From the NCBI GenBank assembly GCA_003456855.1, contig DMOO01000211.1, positions 1 to 18,313 of the forward strand: 18,313 bases of DNA. Reading direction: 5' to 3'. A model generated the notes under the pieces. The model ran no database searches. It saw only the letters and a list, made by a program, of their open reading frames with translations, and was not told where the DNA came from. The stretch is from Sphaerochaeta sp. (GTDB lineage Bacteria > Spirochaetota > Spirochaetia > Sphaerochaetales > Sphaerochaetaceae). Position 1 is the first letter of the stretch; the number at the start of each line of letters is the position of its first letter. Shown here in pieces: positions 6,585-14,302 of the stretch. The translations under genes were made by a program, and so were the position numbers.

Positions 6585-7580
6585 ATGAAAAAGGTATTAT
6601 CTGTCATTGCAGTGATGATGATCGCCATCCTCTGCATCTCAGCACAGTCCGTCTCGGAGAAGTCCGAAGACCAGAAAACACTTACAGTCTATGCCTATGA
6701 CACCTTCTGCGGTGACTGGGGAGCAGCAGGCTCAATAATCCCTGCATTCGAGGAGAAGACCGGAATAAATGTCAACCTTGTGGCAGCCGGAAACGCATCA
6801 GAGGTTCTGAACAAGGTCATGCTCGAGGGCGACAAGACCCAGTGTGACGTCATAGTCGGAATCACAGACGACATTGCAGCCAAGGCCTATGGTGTCCTTG
6901 AGAGCTACGATTCACCTTATCTCGAGACGATCCCGTCCGAGTATGTGTTCGATGCAGAGCACAGGCTCATCCCATTCGATTACGGCTTCTTCGCATTCAT
7001 CCTGGACAAGAAATCAGGCATCACAGCCCCAACCTCCCTCCAGGACCTGACAAAGGACGAGTACAAGGGCAAGGTCATCCTGATTGACCCGAGAAGCGGA
7101 AGCTCCGTCGGAGTCGGACTCATGATGTGGACAAAGAACGCTCTTGGCGACAACTGGACCGACTGGTGGAGCACAATGAGCCAGAACGCCCTGACAATGA
7201 CATCCGGCTGGTCAACGGCATGGGGTCTGTTCACTGAGGGAGAGGCACCACTGGTGATCAGCTACACCACAAGCCCGATCTATGACGAGACTGGTCTCCA
7301 GCAGGCTCTGGTCTTCTCCGAAGGTCACGAGGCAACAATCGAGGCAGCAGGAATCATCAAGGGCACAAAGCACAGATCAGAGGCTGAGCAGTTCATCGAC
7401 TTCCTCCTCTCAGAGGGACAGCTTGATCTCGGAATGGCAAACGCCATGTACCCGGTCAACTCAAGCATCGAGCTTCCTGCAGAGTACAACAACGCACCTA
7501 GGGCCGAGAAGTTCTTCCTCAATACAGACGACCAGGTTGCAGCGGCTCTCAAGCAGCTCACCGAAGCAGTTTTGAAGTAA
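6585..7580 (+). CDS. thiB: thiamine ABC transporter, substrate-binding protein
   Basis: Periplasmic thiamine/TMP/TPP-binding component (ThiB/TbpA). The 331-residue precursor has a hydrophobic signal peptide (about 1-20) with a plausible signal peptidase I site after ISA. Cys17 is preceded by IL rather than the small residues of a strict lipobox, so a lipoprotein form is possible but not obvious. The mature protein is a type II binding protein with LTVYAYDTFCGDWG (about 33-46), DVIVGITDD and the DYGFFAF hinge strand (about 132-138), all typical of ThiB. GGAGG (6574-6578) precedes the ATG by six bases. It is the first gene behind the TPP riboswitch and is followed six bases later by thiP. Confidence 0.95.
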   Translation: MKKVLSVIAVMMIAILCISAQSVSEKSEDQKTLTVYAYDTFCGDWGAAGSIIPAFEEKTGINVNLVAAGNASEVLNKVMLEGDKTQCDVIVGITDDIAAKAYGVLESYDSPYLETIPSEYVFDAEHRLIPFDYGFFAFILDKKSGITAPTSLQDLTKDEYKGKVILIDPRSGSSVGVGLMMWTKNALGDNWTDWWSTMSQNALTMTSGWSTAWGLFTEGEAPLVISYTTSPIYDETGLQQALVFSEGHEATIEAAGIIKGTKHRSEAEQFIDFLLSEGQLDLGMANAMYPVNSSIELPAEYNNAPRAEKFFLNTDDQVAAALKQLTEAVLK

Positions 7581-7586
7581 ACCGAC

Positions 7587-9209
7587 ATGAAGATGCACGA
7601 CGGCTACTATTTTAGAAAGGCCATACCAGCTCTGGTGGCCACGGCCGTCGTGTTCATACTGCCTGTGGGGGCAGTGTTCCTACGCTCCCTCACAGACATA
7701 TCAGAGCTGGCCAGGACCATAACTGATCCTTACACCTACAGGCTTCTTGGCTTCACCGTCTGGGAGAGCACCCTGAGTGCAGCCATCTCAGTCCTCCTGG
7801 CCCTGCCTTTTGCCGCCTTCTTCTCCCGTTACACATTCAAAGGCAGGAAGGCGATACTGACAATGAGCGATGCAGCCTTTGCCATGCCGGCCATCCTGGT
7901 GGTCCTGGGCTTTGTCATCTACTACGGGAACAACGGTATGGTCAACGCGGCCCTGAAGGCCATAAGCGGAGGAAGATGGTCTGTGAAGATCCTCTACTCC
8001 TTCAAGGCAATCATTCTGGCCCATGTCTATCTCAACTTTCCAGTTGCCTTCTCTCTCATAACATCATCATTGTCAACGATGTCCGACAATGAGGAGAATG
8101 CCTCAAGACTTTTGGGCAAGTCAGAGATACACACCTTCATCTTCATAACAATCCCGAAGGTCAATGGCATGCTCATAGCAAGCTTCACCCTGATCTTCCT
8201 CTTCTGCTTCCCTTCGTTCCTGATTGTGATGAGTCTAGGTGGAAACCCTAGGTTCTTCACAATAGAGGCGGAGATATACAAGAGAACCTACACTGACATG
8301 AACCCTGCATCCTCTGCAGCCCTTGCAATGTTCTCCTTCCTGATAATGACGCTTCTTTTGCTTCTTACAGGCTATGGTAAGCAGACAAAGAAGGCCACCA
8401 GAAGCCGAAGGGTGCTTAGAAAGGCCAAGGGTGGCAAGAAGGCACTTGCAATAGTCCTGTCGGCTGTCATCGTACTCTTCATGGCGCCACCGCTTCTCTC
8501 CATCTTGTACAGGTCCCTCTTCACAAAGGATGGGTCCTTCACCCTCAAGGCCTGGTCGAGCATACTGGCTCTGGACAGACGTGGAGGGGTTGCAACCAGC
8601 ATCAGTGCAATAGTCAACAGCATTCTCATAGCATCGGCAGCATCCTACATATCAATGAAGATGGCAACAACCATATCCGTCGGTGCAGCAAGAAGGAAAT
8701 CCTCCTTCACGGTGCTTCTGACATCGCTCCCAATGGCTGTGGGTTCGGTCTCCATGGGACTTGGCTTCGCCTTCATCGCAGCCAAGATGCCCATCAGAAA
8801 CACACTGTTCTCCTATGTTCTGGTGCTTCTTGCACACATAGTGGTCGTGCTTCCGTTCTCGGTAAGGACAATGATGCCTGGAGCCAGAAGAATCCCTGAG
8901 AGGCTCTCCCTTGCGGCCAAGACCCTTGGAGGCACAACCAAGGAAGCCTACAGGAAGATAGAGTATCCAATGCTCAAGCCGTACAGAAGAAGGGCCATGG
9001 CCTTCGCCTTTGCCCTCTCCCTTGGTGAGACCAATGCAACCCTTGCTCTCAGCGAGGGCCGTGTGACGACAATCCCGATTCTGATCTACAAGATGATAAA
9101 CCAGTACAACTACCAGGGTGCTTCCGCCCTTGCCGTGATACTGCTCGCCGTGGCAATCACCGTATTCGCCATCGGTGAGACAGGAGGTGACGAATATGGC
9201 ATATCTTGA
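7587..9209 (+). CDS. thiP: thiamine ABC transporter, fused two-domain permease
   Basis: 540-residue inner-membrane protein, close to the usual ThiP length, made of two homologous permease halves with roughly a dozen hydrophobic segments. Each half has an EAA-type cytoplasmic loop for the ATPase: ENASRLLGKSE...IPKVN near residues 171-194 and LAAKTLGGTTKEAYRKIEYP near 445-464. A basic linker (TKKATRSRRVLRKAKGGKK, about 267-285) separates the halves. The start at 7587 lies six bases after the thiB stop and has only a weak ribosome binding site, so translational coupling to thiB is likely; ATG 7593 in the same frame is a possible alternative. Its 3' end overlaps thiQ by 14 bases. Confidence 0.93.
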   Translation: MKMHDGYYFRKAIPALVATAVVFILPVGAVFLRSLTDISELARTITDPYTYRLLGFTVWESTLSAAISVLLALPFAAFFSRYTFKGRKAILTMSDAAFAMPAILVVLGFVIYYGNNGMVNAALKAISGGRWSVKILYSFKAIILAHVYLNFPVAFSLITSSLSTMSDNEENASRLLGKSEIHTFIFITIPKVNGMLIASFTLIFLFCFPSFLIVMSLGGNPRFFTIEAEIYKRTYTDMNPASSAALAMFSFLIMTLLLLLTGYGKQTKKATRSRRVLRKAKGGKKALAIVLSAVIVLFMAPPLLSILYRSLFTKDGSFTLKAWSSILALDRRGGVATSISAIVNSILIASAASYISMKMATTISVGAARRKSSFTVLLTSLPMAVGSVSMGLGFAFIAAKMPIRNTLFSYVLVLLAHIVVVLPFSVRTMMPGARRIPERLSLAAKTLGGTTKEAYRKIEYPMLKPYRRRAMAFAFALSLGETNATLALSEGRVTTIPILIYKMINQYNYQGASALAVILLAVAITVFAIGETGGDEYGIS

Positions 9210-10167
9210 ATGCAAAGGCCTTAAAAGGGTCCATCCCCAATTCTCTCTAGACCTCTCCTTCTCGATGGAGAAAGGCGAGCTCCTCTGCATAATCGGCCCT
9301 TCTGGAAGCGGCAAGTCAACCCTGCTCTCCCTGCTCTGCGGAATCGACTCACCTGACAGCGGCAAGATCCTTCTGGCGGACAACGACATCACCAACGCTT
9401 CCATCCAGAAGAGGAACATAGGGATGGTGTTCCAGGATTTCTCCCTCTTCCCATCCATGAATGTGGAGAAGAACATCCAGTACGGCATGAAGGTCGAACA
9501 GGGAGCAGACAAGGCAAAGGAGACAGAGAATCTTCTTGAGCTGGTAGGACTCTCCGGCTACGGAAAGAGAAAGGTCACGGAGCTCAGCGGTGGAGAGGCC
9601 CAGAGGGTCGCCCTTGCAAGAGCCGTTGCAGCGAAGCCACAGATACTTCTTCTGGACGAACCCCTGTCCGCCCTGGACGCACCTCTCAGAAAGAGGATCA
9701 GAACGATGATCCGACAGATCCATGACACCACCGGCATAACGATGCTCTACGTGACCCATGACAGGGAGGAGGCCTTCGCCATAGCCGACAGGATCATGAT
9801 AATGAACGCTGGAACCATAGAGTCCATAGGCACCCCGGAGGATATCTACCATCATCCGAAGAGCCTTTTCTCGGCCTTCTTCACCGGAGACGGAACAGGA
9901 CTTCCAATGTCCTTATTTGGAGACAAGACCAGTAAAAAATTTATGTTCTTCAGACCAGAAGACATTGTGTTCAATGAGGTCACCGACCAGGAGAAATATG
10001 TGCTCCTCAGAAACGCTGAGATCTCAAGCGTTGAATACACCGGAAGCAGCTACATCCTGAAGCTCAACTTCAAGGGTCACGTGGTCACGGCCTATGCCCT
10101 GAGAAGACCTCAAGGAAAGACACTGGACCTGGCAATCCCTGCAGAGGCTGTGATCATACTCGAATAA
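9196..10167 (+). CDS. thiQ: thiamine ABC transporter, ATP-binding protein with C-terminal TOBE-like extension
   Basis: Cytoplasmic ATPase that powers thiamine import with ThiB and ThiP. 323 residues. Walker A GPSGSGKST (34-42), Q-loop VFQ (78-80), signature LSGGEAQ (130-136), Walker B ILLLDEP (150-156) and H-loop His188 are all intact. A GTG at 9175 is in frame, but GGAGGTGA (9183-9190) positions ribosomes on ATG 9196, which gives the normal N-terminus. The protein is about 90 residues longer than enterobacterial ThiQ; the extra C-terminal part (about 230-323, with FFRPEDIVF and VEYTGSSYILKLNFKG) looks like the TOBE domain of longer CUT1/iron-type ATPases such as PotA or FbpC. Operon position rather than the ATPase itself fixes the substrate. 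Confidence 0.9.
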   Translation: MAYLECKGLKRVHPQFSLDLSFSMEKGELLCIIGPSGSGKSTLLSLLCGIDSPDSGKILLADNDITNASIQKRNIGMVFQDFSLFPSMNVEKNIQYGMKVEQGADKAKETENLLELVGLSGYGKRKVTELSGGEAQRVALARAVAAKPQILLLDEPLSALDAPLRKRIRTMIRQIHDTTGITMLYVTHDREEAFAIADRIMIMNAGTIESIGTPEDIYHHPKSLFSAFFTGDGTGLPMSLFGDKTSKKFMFFRPEDIVFNEVTDQEKYVLLRNAEISSVEYTGSSYILKLNFKGHVVTAYALRRPQGKTLDLAIPAEAVIILE

Positions 10168-10208
10168 AGCTTTTCTTTTGGAATCTTTTGGAGTAAACTG
10201 TTCGCGCA

Positions 10209-10847
10209 ATGAACACAGACATGTTGACGATCCTTGATATCATCGGGGTCGTTTCATTCACCATTTCAGGTTCTCTTCTGGCCACGAGAAAGAAGATGGA
10301 TTATCTAGGGGTCTGCATCCTTGGAATCATCACAGCTGTAGGCGGCGGTGCAACAAGGGATTTGATCATAGGACATACACCACCTGTGATGTTCACAAAC
10401 CCGATCTATGTGGCAATCTCATTCGTTGTTGCGAACCTCGTGTTCTTCTGTCTCTACTTCCACATCAACGTGAAGGCAAAGCCCAAGATGAGCCATATCT
10501 TCGAGCGCGCCCTCTTCTGGTTCGACACAATCGGACTTGCCTCATTTACGGTAAACGGCGTTATGGTTGGAATCAGATTCGATGACAAGAACATCTTCCT
10601 ATGCACCTTCCTTGGTGTCATCACAGGTGTAGGTGGAGGTGTACTGAGAGACCTTCTGGCCACAGAGGTCCCTGCCATATTCAAAAAGCACGTCTATGCG
10701 GTTGCATCAATCGCTGGAGCCCTGGCAACAAGCCTTCTCTGGCACGTTACCGGAGACCTTGCGGCAGTCCTTGTCGGAATGGCAATAATAATCCTGATCA
10801 GGTTCTTTGCAAAGCGCTACGAGTGGAACCTGCCTCACATCCACTGA
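10209..10847 (+). CDS. UPF0126/TRIC-family membrane protein (YadS/YicG type)
   Basis: 212-residue inner-membrane protein made of two homologous repeats of about 85-90 residues, seven hydrophobic segments in all. Each repeat has the family hallmark GGG-x-x-RD: AVGGGATRDLIIGHTPP (about 42-58) and VGGGVLRDLLATEVPAIF (about 134-151). This is PF03458, annotated as trimeric intracellular cation channel or glycine transporter domain; the physiological substrate is unclear. It starts 41 bases after thiQ on the same strand with no terminator between, so it may belong to the TPP-controlled transcript. GGAG (10190-10193) is too far (15 bases) to be ideal; TAAACT (10194-10199) nine bases before the ATG could be a separate -10. 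A stop codon at 10194-10196 excludes upstream starts. Confidence 0.88.
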   Translation: MNTDMLTILDIIGVVSFTISGSLLATRKKMDYLGVCILGIITAVGGGATRDLIIGHTPPVMFTNPIYVAISFVVANLVFFCLYFHINVKAKPKMSHIFERALFWFDTIGLASFTVNGVMVGIRFDDKNIFLCTFLGVITGVGGGVLRDLLATEVPAIFKKHVYAVASIAGALATSLLWHVTGDLAAVLVGMAIIILIRFFAKRYEWNLPHIH

Positions 10848-10850
10848 GAC

Positions 10851-12227
10851 TTAGACCATCTGCTCCGGATGGAAAACCCTGTCAAACTCATCCTCTGTAA
10901 GGAAGCCAAGCTCAACGCAGGCCTGCCTGAGTGAAATGTTCTCCTGATAGGCCTTCTTGGCTGTCTTTGCAGCGTTCTCGTATCCGATGTACGGGTTCAG
11001 TGCAGTCACAAGCATCAGCGAGTTTCTCAGGTTGTCATCCATCTTCTCCTGGTTCGGCACAATGCCGCTTGCGCAGTTCACATTGAATGAGTCGATGGCC
11101 TCGGAGAGAAGCCTTGCAGACTGGAGGAAGTTGTAGATGCACACTGGCATGAACACGTTCAGCTCGAAGTTGCCCTGGCTTGCCGCCATGGACACGGCGA
11201 CATCGTTGCCCATAACCTGAACGGCGACCATTGTGACCGCCTCACACTGTGTGGGGTTGACCTTGCCGGGCATGATGGAGGATCCAGGCTCATTTGCAGG
11301 GATGCTTATCTCCCCAAGGCCGAGCCTTGGACCGCTTGCTAGCCAGCGGACATCATTTGCTGTCTTCATCATGTCAGCTGCCAGTGCCTTGATCGCACCA
11401 TGTGCGAACACCAGCTCATCCTTTGAGGTCAGGGCATGGAACTTGTTCTCTGCAGTCCTGAAGGCCTTTCCTGTAAGGGCACTGACCTCCTCTGCCACCT
11501 GGACATCAAAGCCCTTCGGGGCATTGAGACCTGTTCCAACTGCAGTGCCTCCAAGGGCAAGCTCATGCAGAGGTTTGACGGCGCTCTTCAGAAGTTCGAT
11601 GTCACGCTCAAGGCTGGACCTCCAACCTGAGACCTCCTGGCTGAACTTGATAGGTGTCGCATCCTGAAGATGGGTCCTTCCGCTCTTGACGACATCGGGG
11701 TATTTCTCTTCAAGACTCTTGAAGGTGGACACCAGCCTCTGTGCTGCAGGTATCAGACGGTCCTCCAGCATAAGGACGGCCGCTATGTGCATGGCTGTCG
11801 GGAAGGTGTCGTTGGAGCTCTGGCTCATGTTGACATCGTCGTTTGGATGGAGAAGCTTCTTGCCTGCAATCTGGTTTCCACGGTTGGCGATGACCTCATT
11901 GGCGTTCATGTTGCTCTGCGTGCCGCTGCCCGTCTGCCAGACCACCAAAGGGAATTCATCTACTAGCTTCAAGGATATGACCTCGTCGCAGGCCTGTGAT
12001 ATTGCCTCGAGCTTCTCATGGGTCATCCTGTCCGGGACCAGTTTGGCGTTGGCCTGGGCTGCAGCCTTCTTCAGGATCCCGAATGCGTGGATCATCTCCC
12101 TTGGCATTGTCTCGACACCGACTCCGATCTCGAAGTTCTGGTGGCTTCTCTGTGTCTGTGCACCCCAGAGTCTGTCGGCAGGCACCTTGACCTCGCCCAT
12201 GGAATCATGTTCTATCCTGTAATCCAT
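10851..12227 (-). CDS. fumC: fumarate hydratase, class II
   Basis: Interconverts fumarate and malate; class II enzymes are oxygen-stable homotetramers without an iron-sulfur cluster. 458 residues, close to the 467 of E. coli FumC. Substrate-site segments SGTQSNMNANEV (101-112), GRTHLQDATP (183-192, catalytic His186) and the fumarase/aspartase signature GSSIMPGKVNP (315-325) are present. The SGTQSNMN and overall length favour fumarase over aspartase. The frame stays open 24 codons further upstream, but ATG 12227 has GGAGG seven bases before it and gives the typical MDYRIEHDSMGEV start. It begins one base after the stop of the yitT-like gene, so the two are cotranscribed. It ends three bases from the convergent UPF0126 gene. 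Confidence 0.95.
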   Translation of the reverse strand: MDYRIEHDSMGEVKVPADRLWGAQTQRSHQNFEIGVGVETMPREMIHAFGILKKAAAQANAKLVPDRMTHEKLEAISQACDEVISLKLVDEFPLVVWQTGSGTQSNMNANEVIANRGNQIAGKKLLHPNDDVNMSQSSNDTFPTAMHIAAVLMLEDRLIPAAQRLVSTFKSLEEKYPDVVKSGRTHLQDATPIKFSQEVSGWRSSLERDIELLKSAVKPLHELALGGTAVGTGLNAPKGFDVQVAEEVSALTGKAFRTAENKFHALTSKDELVFAHGAIKALAADMMKTANDVRWLASGPRLGLGEISIPANEPGSSIMPGKVNPTQCEAVTMVAVQVMGNDVAVSMAASQGNFELNVFMPVCIYNFLQSARLLSEAIDSFNVNCASGIVPNQEKMDDNLRNSLMLVTALNPYIGYENAAKTAKKAYQENISLRQACVELGFLTEDEFDRVFHPEQMV

Positions 12228-12228
12228 A

Positions 12229-13125
12229 TCAACCTCCGAAATGCATGTTGATGGCCTTGGAGATCGGCACAAAGCCCTCTCCAAGAACCTGGTTCGCATT
12301 CTGCACGACCATGAAGGCCTTGTCGTCTATTTCCTTGACCTTTGCCGTAAGCATGGTCAGTTCCTGGTTGGAGATGACGCTCATGATGACCGGACGGTCC
12401 TCTCCGGTGTACATTCCCTTGGCATCGAGAAGCGTTGCGCCATGGTCAAGCTCGTTGAGGATGAAATCCGATATCTCGTCCACATACTCCGATATTATCA
12501 GAACGGTCTTTGCGGTGTTGGCTCTGAACGGCATTGCAACCTTGTCTATCGTTATTCCCGTGATGTAGACGGTGGTTATCGCATAGAGTGCGCTCTCTAT
12601 TCCGAACACGAAGGCGGAGGCGAAGATTATTATCGCATCCACCAGCGTCAGGCAGGTTCCCAAAGACAGCGGTGTGTACTTGTTCAGTATCTGGGCAACT
12701 ATGTCGGTTCCTCCGGTGTTGGCTCCACCCTTCATGACAAAGCCTATTCCGGCACCCATGATCACACCTCCGAACAGGGCGCTGAGCCACATGCTGACAG
12801 GCTCGTTGTAGTCAAGGAAGCCACCTCCGCCGGAGATGTCCACAAGAAGTGAGGTGAACAGCGAAAGCAGGAGTGTCCCGACAAGGGATCTGAGTCCGTA
12901 TAGCTTTCCGAAGACCTTCATTCCAATCAGAAAAAGCGGTACGGAGAGCCCGAAGATCACGTATCCTGGGTTCCAGCCGATTGTGTGGTAGATCATGGTC
13001 GCTATACCACTGACACCTCCGGAGGCTATCTTTGCAGGGTTTACGAAATAGGCAACCGCAACCGCTACAAGGAAGGATCCGACCGTGATGTTGAAATAAT
13101 CGTGGAACTTGCGACTCAGATTCAT
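12229..13125 (-). CDS. YitT-family membrane protein (DUF161 + DUF2179)
   Basis: 298-residue protein with an N-terminal membrane domain (about 1-190; five to six hydrophobic segments, with NPAKIASGGVSGIATM at about 28-43 and a GGANTGGTDIVAQIL loop) and a C-terminal soluble DUF2179 domain (about 220-290, RGATLL-type segment seen as HGATLLDAKGMYTG). This is the common YitT/UPF0750 architecture; no transport substrate is established for the family. A TTG at 13131 is in frame but only two bases from AGGAG (13138 to 13134); ATG 13125 has an eight-base spacing and is preferred. It is first in a two-gene unit with fumC, whose start is one base after this stop. Confidence 0.9.
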   Translation of the reverse strand: MNLSRKFHDYFNITVGSFLVAVAVAYFVNPAKIASGGVSGIATMIYHTIGWNPGYVIFGLSVPLFLIGMKVFGKLYGLRSLVGTLLLSLFTSLLVDISGGGGFLDYNEPVSMWLSALFGGVIMGAGIGFVMKGGANTGGTDIVAQILNKYTPLSLGTCLTLVDAIIIFASAFVFGIESALYAITTVYITGITIDKVAMPFRANTAKTVLIISEYVDEISDFILNELDHGATLLDAKGMYTGEDRPVIMSVISNQELTMLTAKVKEIDDKAFMVVQNANQVLGEGFVPISKAINMHFGG

Positions 13126-13147
13126 GAACAATACTCCTGCACGTAAT

Positions 13148-13177
13148 ATAAACCATACTTACTGTACTGTACTTGTT
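13148..13177 (-). promoter_or_regulatory. weak candidate promoter of the yitT-fumC unit
   Basis: On the minus strand a TATATT -10 lies in the 50 bases upstream of the yitT-like start, but the matching -35 region contains only AGTACA-type sequence within the short repeat ACTGTACTGTACT (13160-13172). A promoter is expected here because a strong terminator ends the preceding operon; the exact elements are uncertain. Confidence 0.25.
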
Positions 13178-13179
13178 TC

Positions 13180-13215
13180 AAAAAATAAAGCCTGACGAAG
13201 ACAAGTCCGCCAGGC
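13180..13215 (-). terminator. intrinsic terminator of the metal ABC operon
   Basis: Minus-strand RNA after the substrate-binding protein stop forms a 10-bp stem, GCCTGGCGGA with TTCGTCAGGC (two G-U pairs), closing a six-base loop, and runs directly into TTTATTTTTT. It lies 22 bases past the stop codon and separates this operon from yitT-fumC. Confidence 0.9.
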
Positions 13216-13236
13216 CCATCATCTGAGACAGAAAGC

Positions 13237-14286
13237 TCAGTCCAGATGCAGTATTGCCCTTGCCTGTTCGGCAGTGATGTCTGCACCGTAGAACAAGGAG
13301 TAGAACTCCTGTGTCCTGGACACGATGTCTATGCCAGCCTCAGGGTAGAAGATGCTCGCAAGGTACCAGAGGCCCACGATCCTGTTTGAGCAGACCGGGC
13401 TGTCAATGAAGCCGTGCGGCATGTTCGGGACCAGATAGACCTTTCCGTTCTGGACAGCACTCAGGGTTGCCCAAAGAGCATTTGTGGTGACAGTCTTGTA
13501 GCCCTCTGCCGTATAGACGAATATGTACTCGGGATCCAGCTGGTACAGGGTCTCAAGGGATATGTTGCCGTTCTGGGCGATCTTCGAGGAGACCACAACC
13601 TCGGCTCCCGCCTTCTCCGCACACTGTGCATGGCTCTTTCCGGCAAGGATGGCCTCAAGTCCATCGTTGGAGGAAGAGATGTAGACGGTCGGCTTCTTTT
13701 CCGAGGAATACTGTTCGATGGTCTTCACGACCTCCTCATAGTACTCTGCAAGCTGCTCACCTCGCTCCTCATAGCCGAGAAGCTTTCCAAGGCGCCTGAA
13801 GACCTCGGGATAGTTGTCCATGTTGGCCTCTATGAAGATCACTGGCACCCCGACCTCAGAGGAGATCGTGTCCAGGTCCTTGGCCATGTCCTCAACAGAA
13901 CCCTTGATGTCACCTACATCGATTATCATCTCCGGGTCGGCAAGGATCAGAGTCTCCTTGTTCAGGTTGGCCTTCTTTCCGTACAGCGTCCCGAAGGCCG
14001 GAAGATCATGGGTGTAGGAAGGATAGATCTGCTTCTCATCACTGCCCAGAGCCGATGCCAGACCAACAAGCTTCTCCGGTGCTATCTGGAAGACTATGAC
14101 CTGGGCGTTGGACCCAGAAGGTGCAATCCTTGTGATGACACCCGGAAGCTCAACCTCACGTCCAAGGTCATCCACGAAAATCTGTGTCCCCGCTGTTTCC
14201 TGATCCTGGACTTCTCCGATGGCCTCGGCAAAGACCAAAGCCATTGACAACATTACAAACATCACTGCAAATAATGTTCTCTTCAT
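13237..14286 (-). CDS. metal/metal-chelate ABC transporter, substrate-binding protein (FecB/BtuF-like)
   Basis: 349-residue periplasmic binding protein of the helical-backbone (class III) type. A signal peptide (MKRTLFAVMF... to about residue 20, cleavage after VFA) lacks a lipobox, so the mature protein should be a free periplasmic one. Then comes the Peri-BP domain: FVDDLGREVELPG (about 37-49), TRIAPSGSNAQVIVF, EMIIDVGDIKGS, PVIFIEAN, the long backbone helix, VYISSSNDG, and DPEYIFVYTAEG. The segment PHGFIDSPVCSNRIVGLWYLASIFYP near the C-terminus contains residues that could face ligand. AGGAGA seven bases upstream supports ATG 14286 over the longer frame to 14322. Last gene of the operon, 16 bases after the methyltransferase. 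Ligand (siderophore, haem, cobalamin, oxyanion) cannot be told from sequence. Confidence 0.88.
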   Translation of the reverse strand: MKRTLFAVMFVMLSMALVFAEAIGEVQDQETAGTQIFVDDLGREVELPGVITRIAPSGSNAQVIVFQIAPEKLVGLASALGSDEKQIYPSYTHDLPAFGTLYGKKANLNKETLILADPEMIIDVGDIKGSVEDMAKDLDTISSEVGVPVIFIEANMDNYPEVFRRLGKLLGYEERGEQLAEYYEEVVKTIEQYSSEKKPTVYISSSNDGLEAILAGKSHAQCAEKAGAEVVVSSKIAQNGNISLETLYQLDPEYIFVYTAEGYKTVTTNALWATLSAVQNGKVYLVPNMPHGFIDSPVCSNRIVGLWYLASIFYPEAGIDIVSRTQEFYSLFYGADITAEQARAILHLD

Positions 14287-14302
14287 TTCAATTCTCCTAA
14301 TT

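Noticed and set aside
8652..9512. 286-codon open frame on the minus strand across the thiP/thiQ junction
   Set aside because: It covers two clearly real plus-strand genes, has no motif, and would run opposite to the operon.
10168..10208. Possible terminator after thiQ in the T-rich gap
   Set aside because: There are T-rich runs but no preceding stable hairpin on the plus strand.
12241..12852. 203-codon open frame on the plus strand opposite the yitT-like gene
   Set aside because: The sense-strand protein matches YitT architecture throughout; the antisense translation is His/Asp/Gly-rich and shows no family pattern.
13414..14247. 277-codon open frame on the plus strand opposite the substrate-binding protein gene
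   Set aside because: It lies wholly antisense to a gene with a signal peptide, family motifs and a good ribosome binding site. Its translation has no recognisable domain and it looks like a codon-bias shadow.
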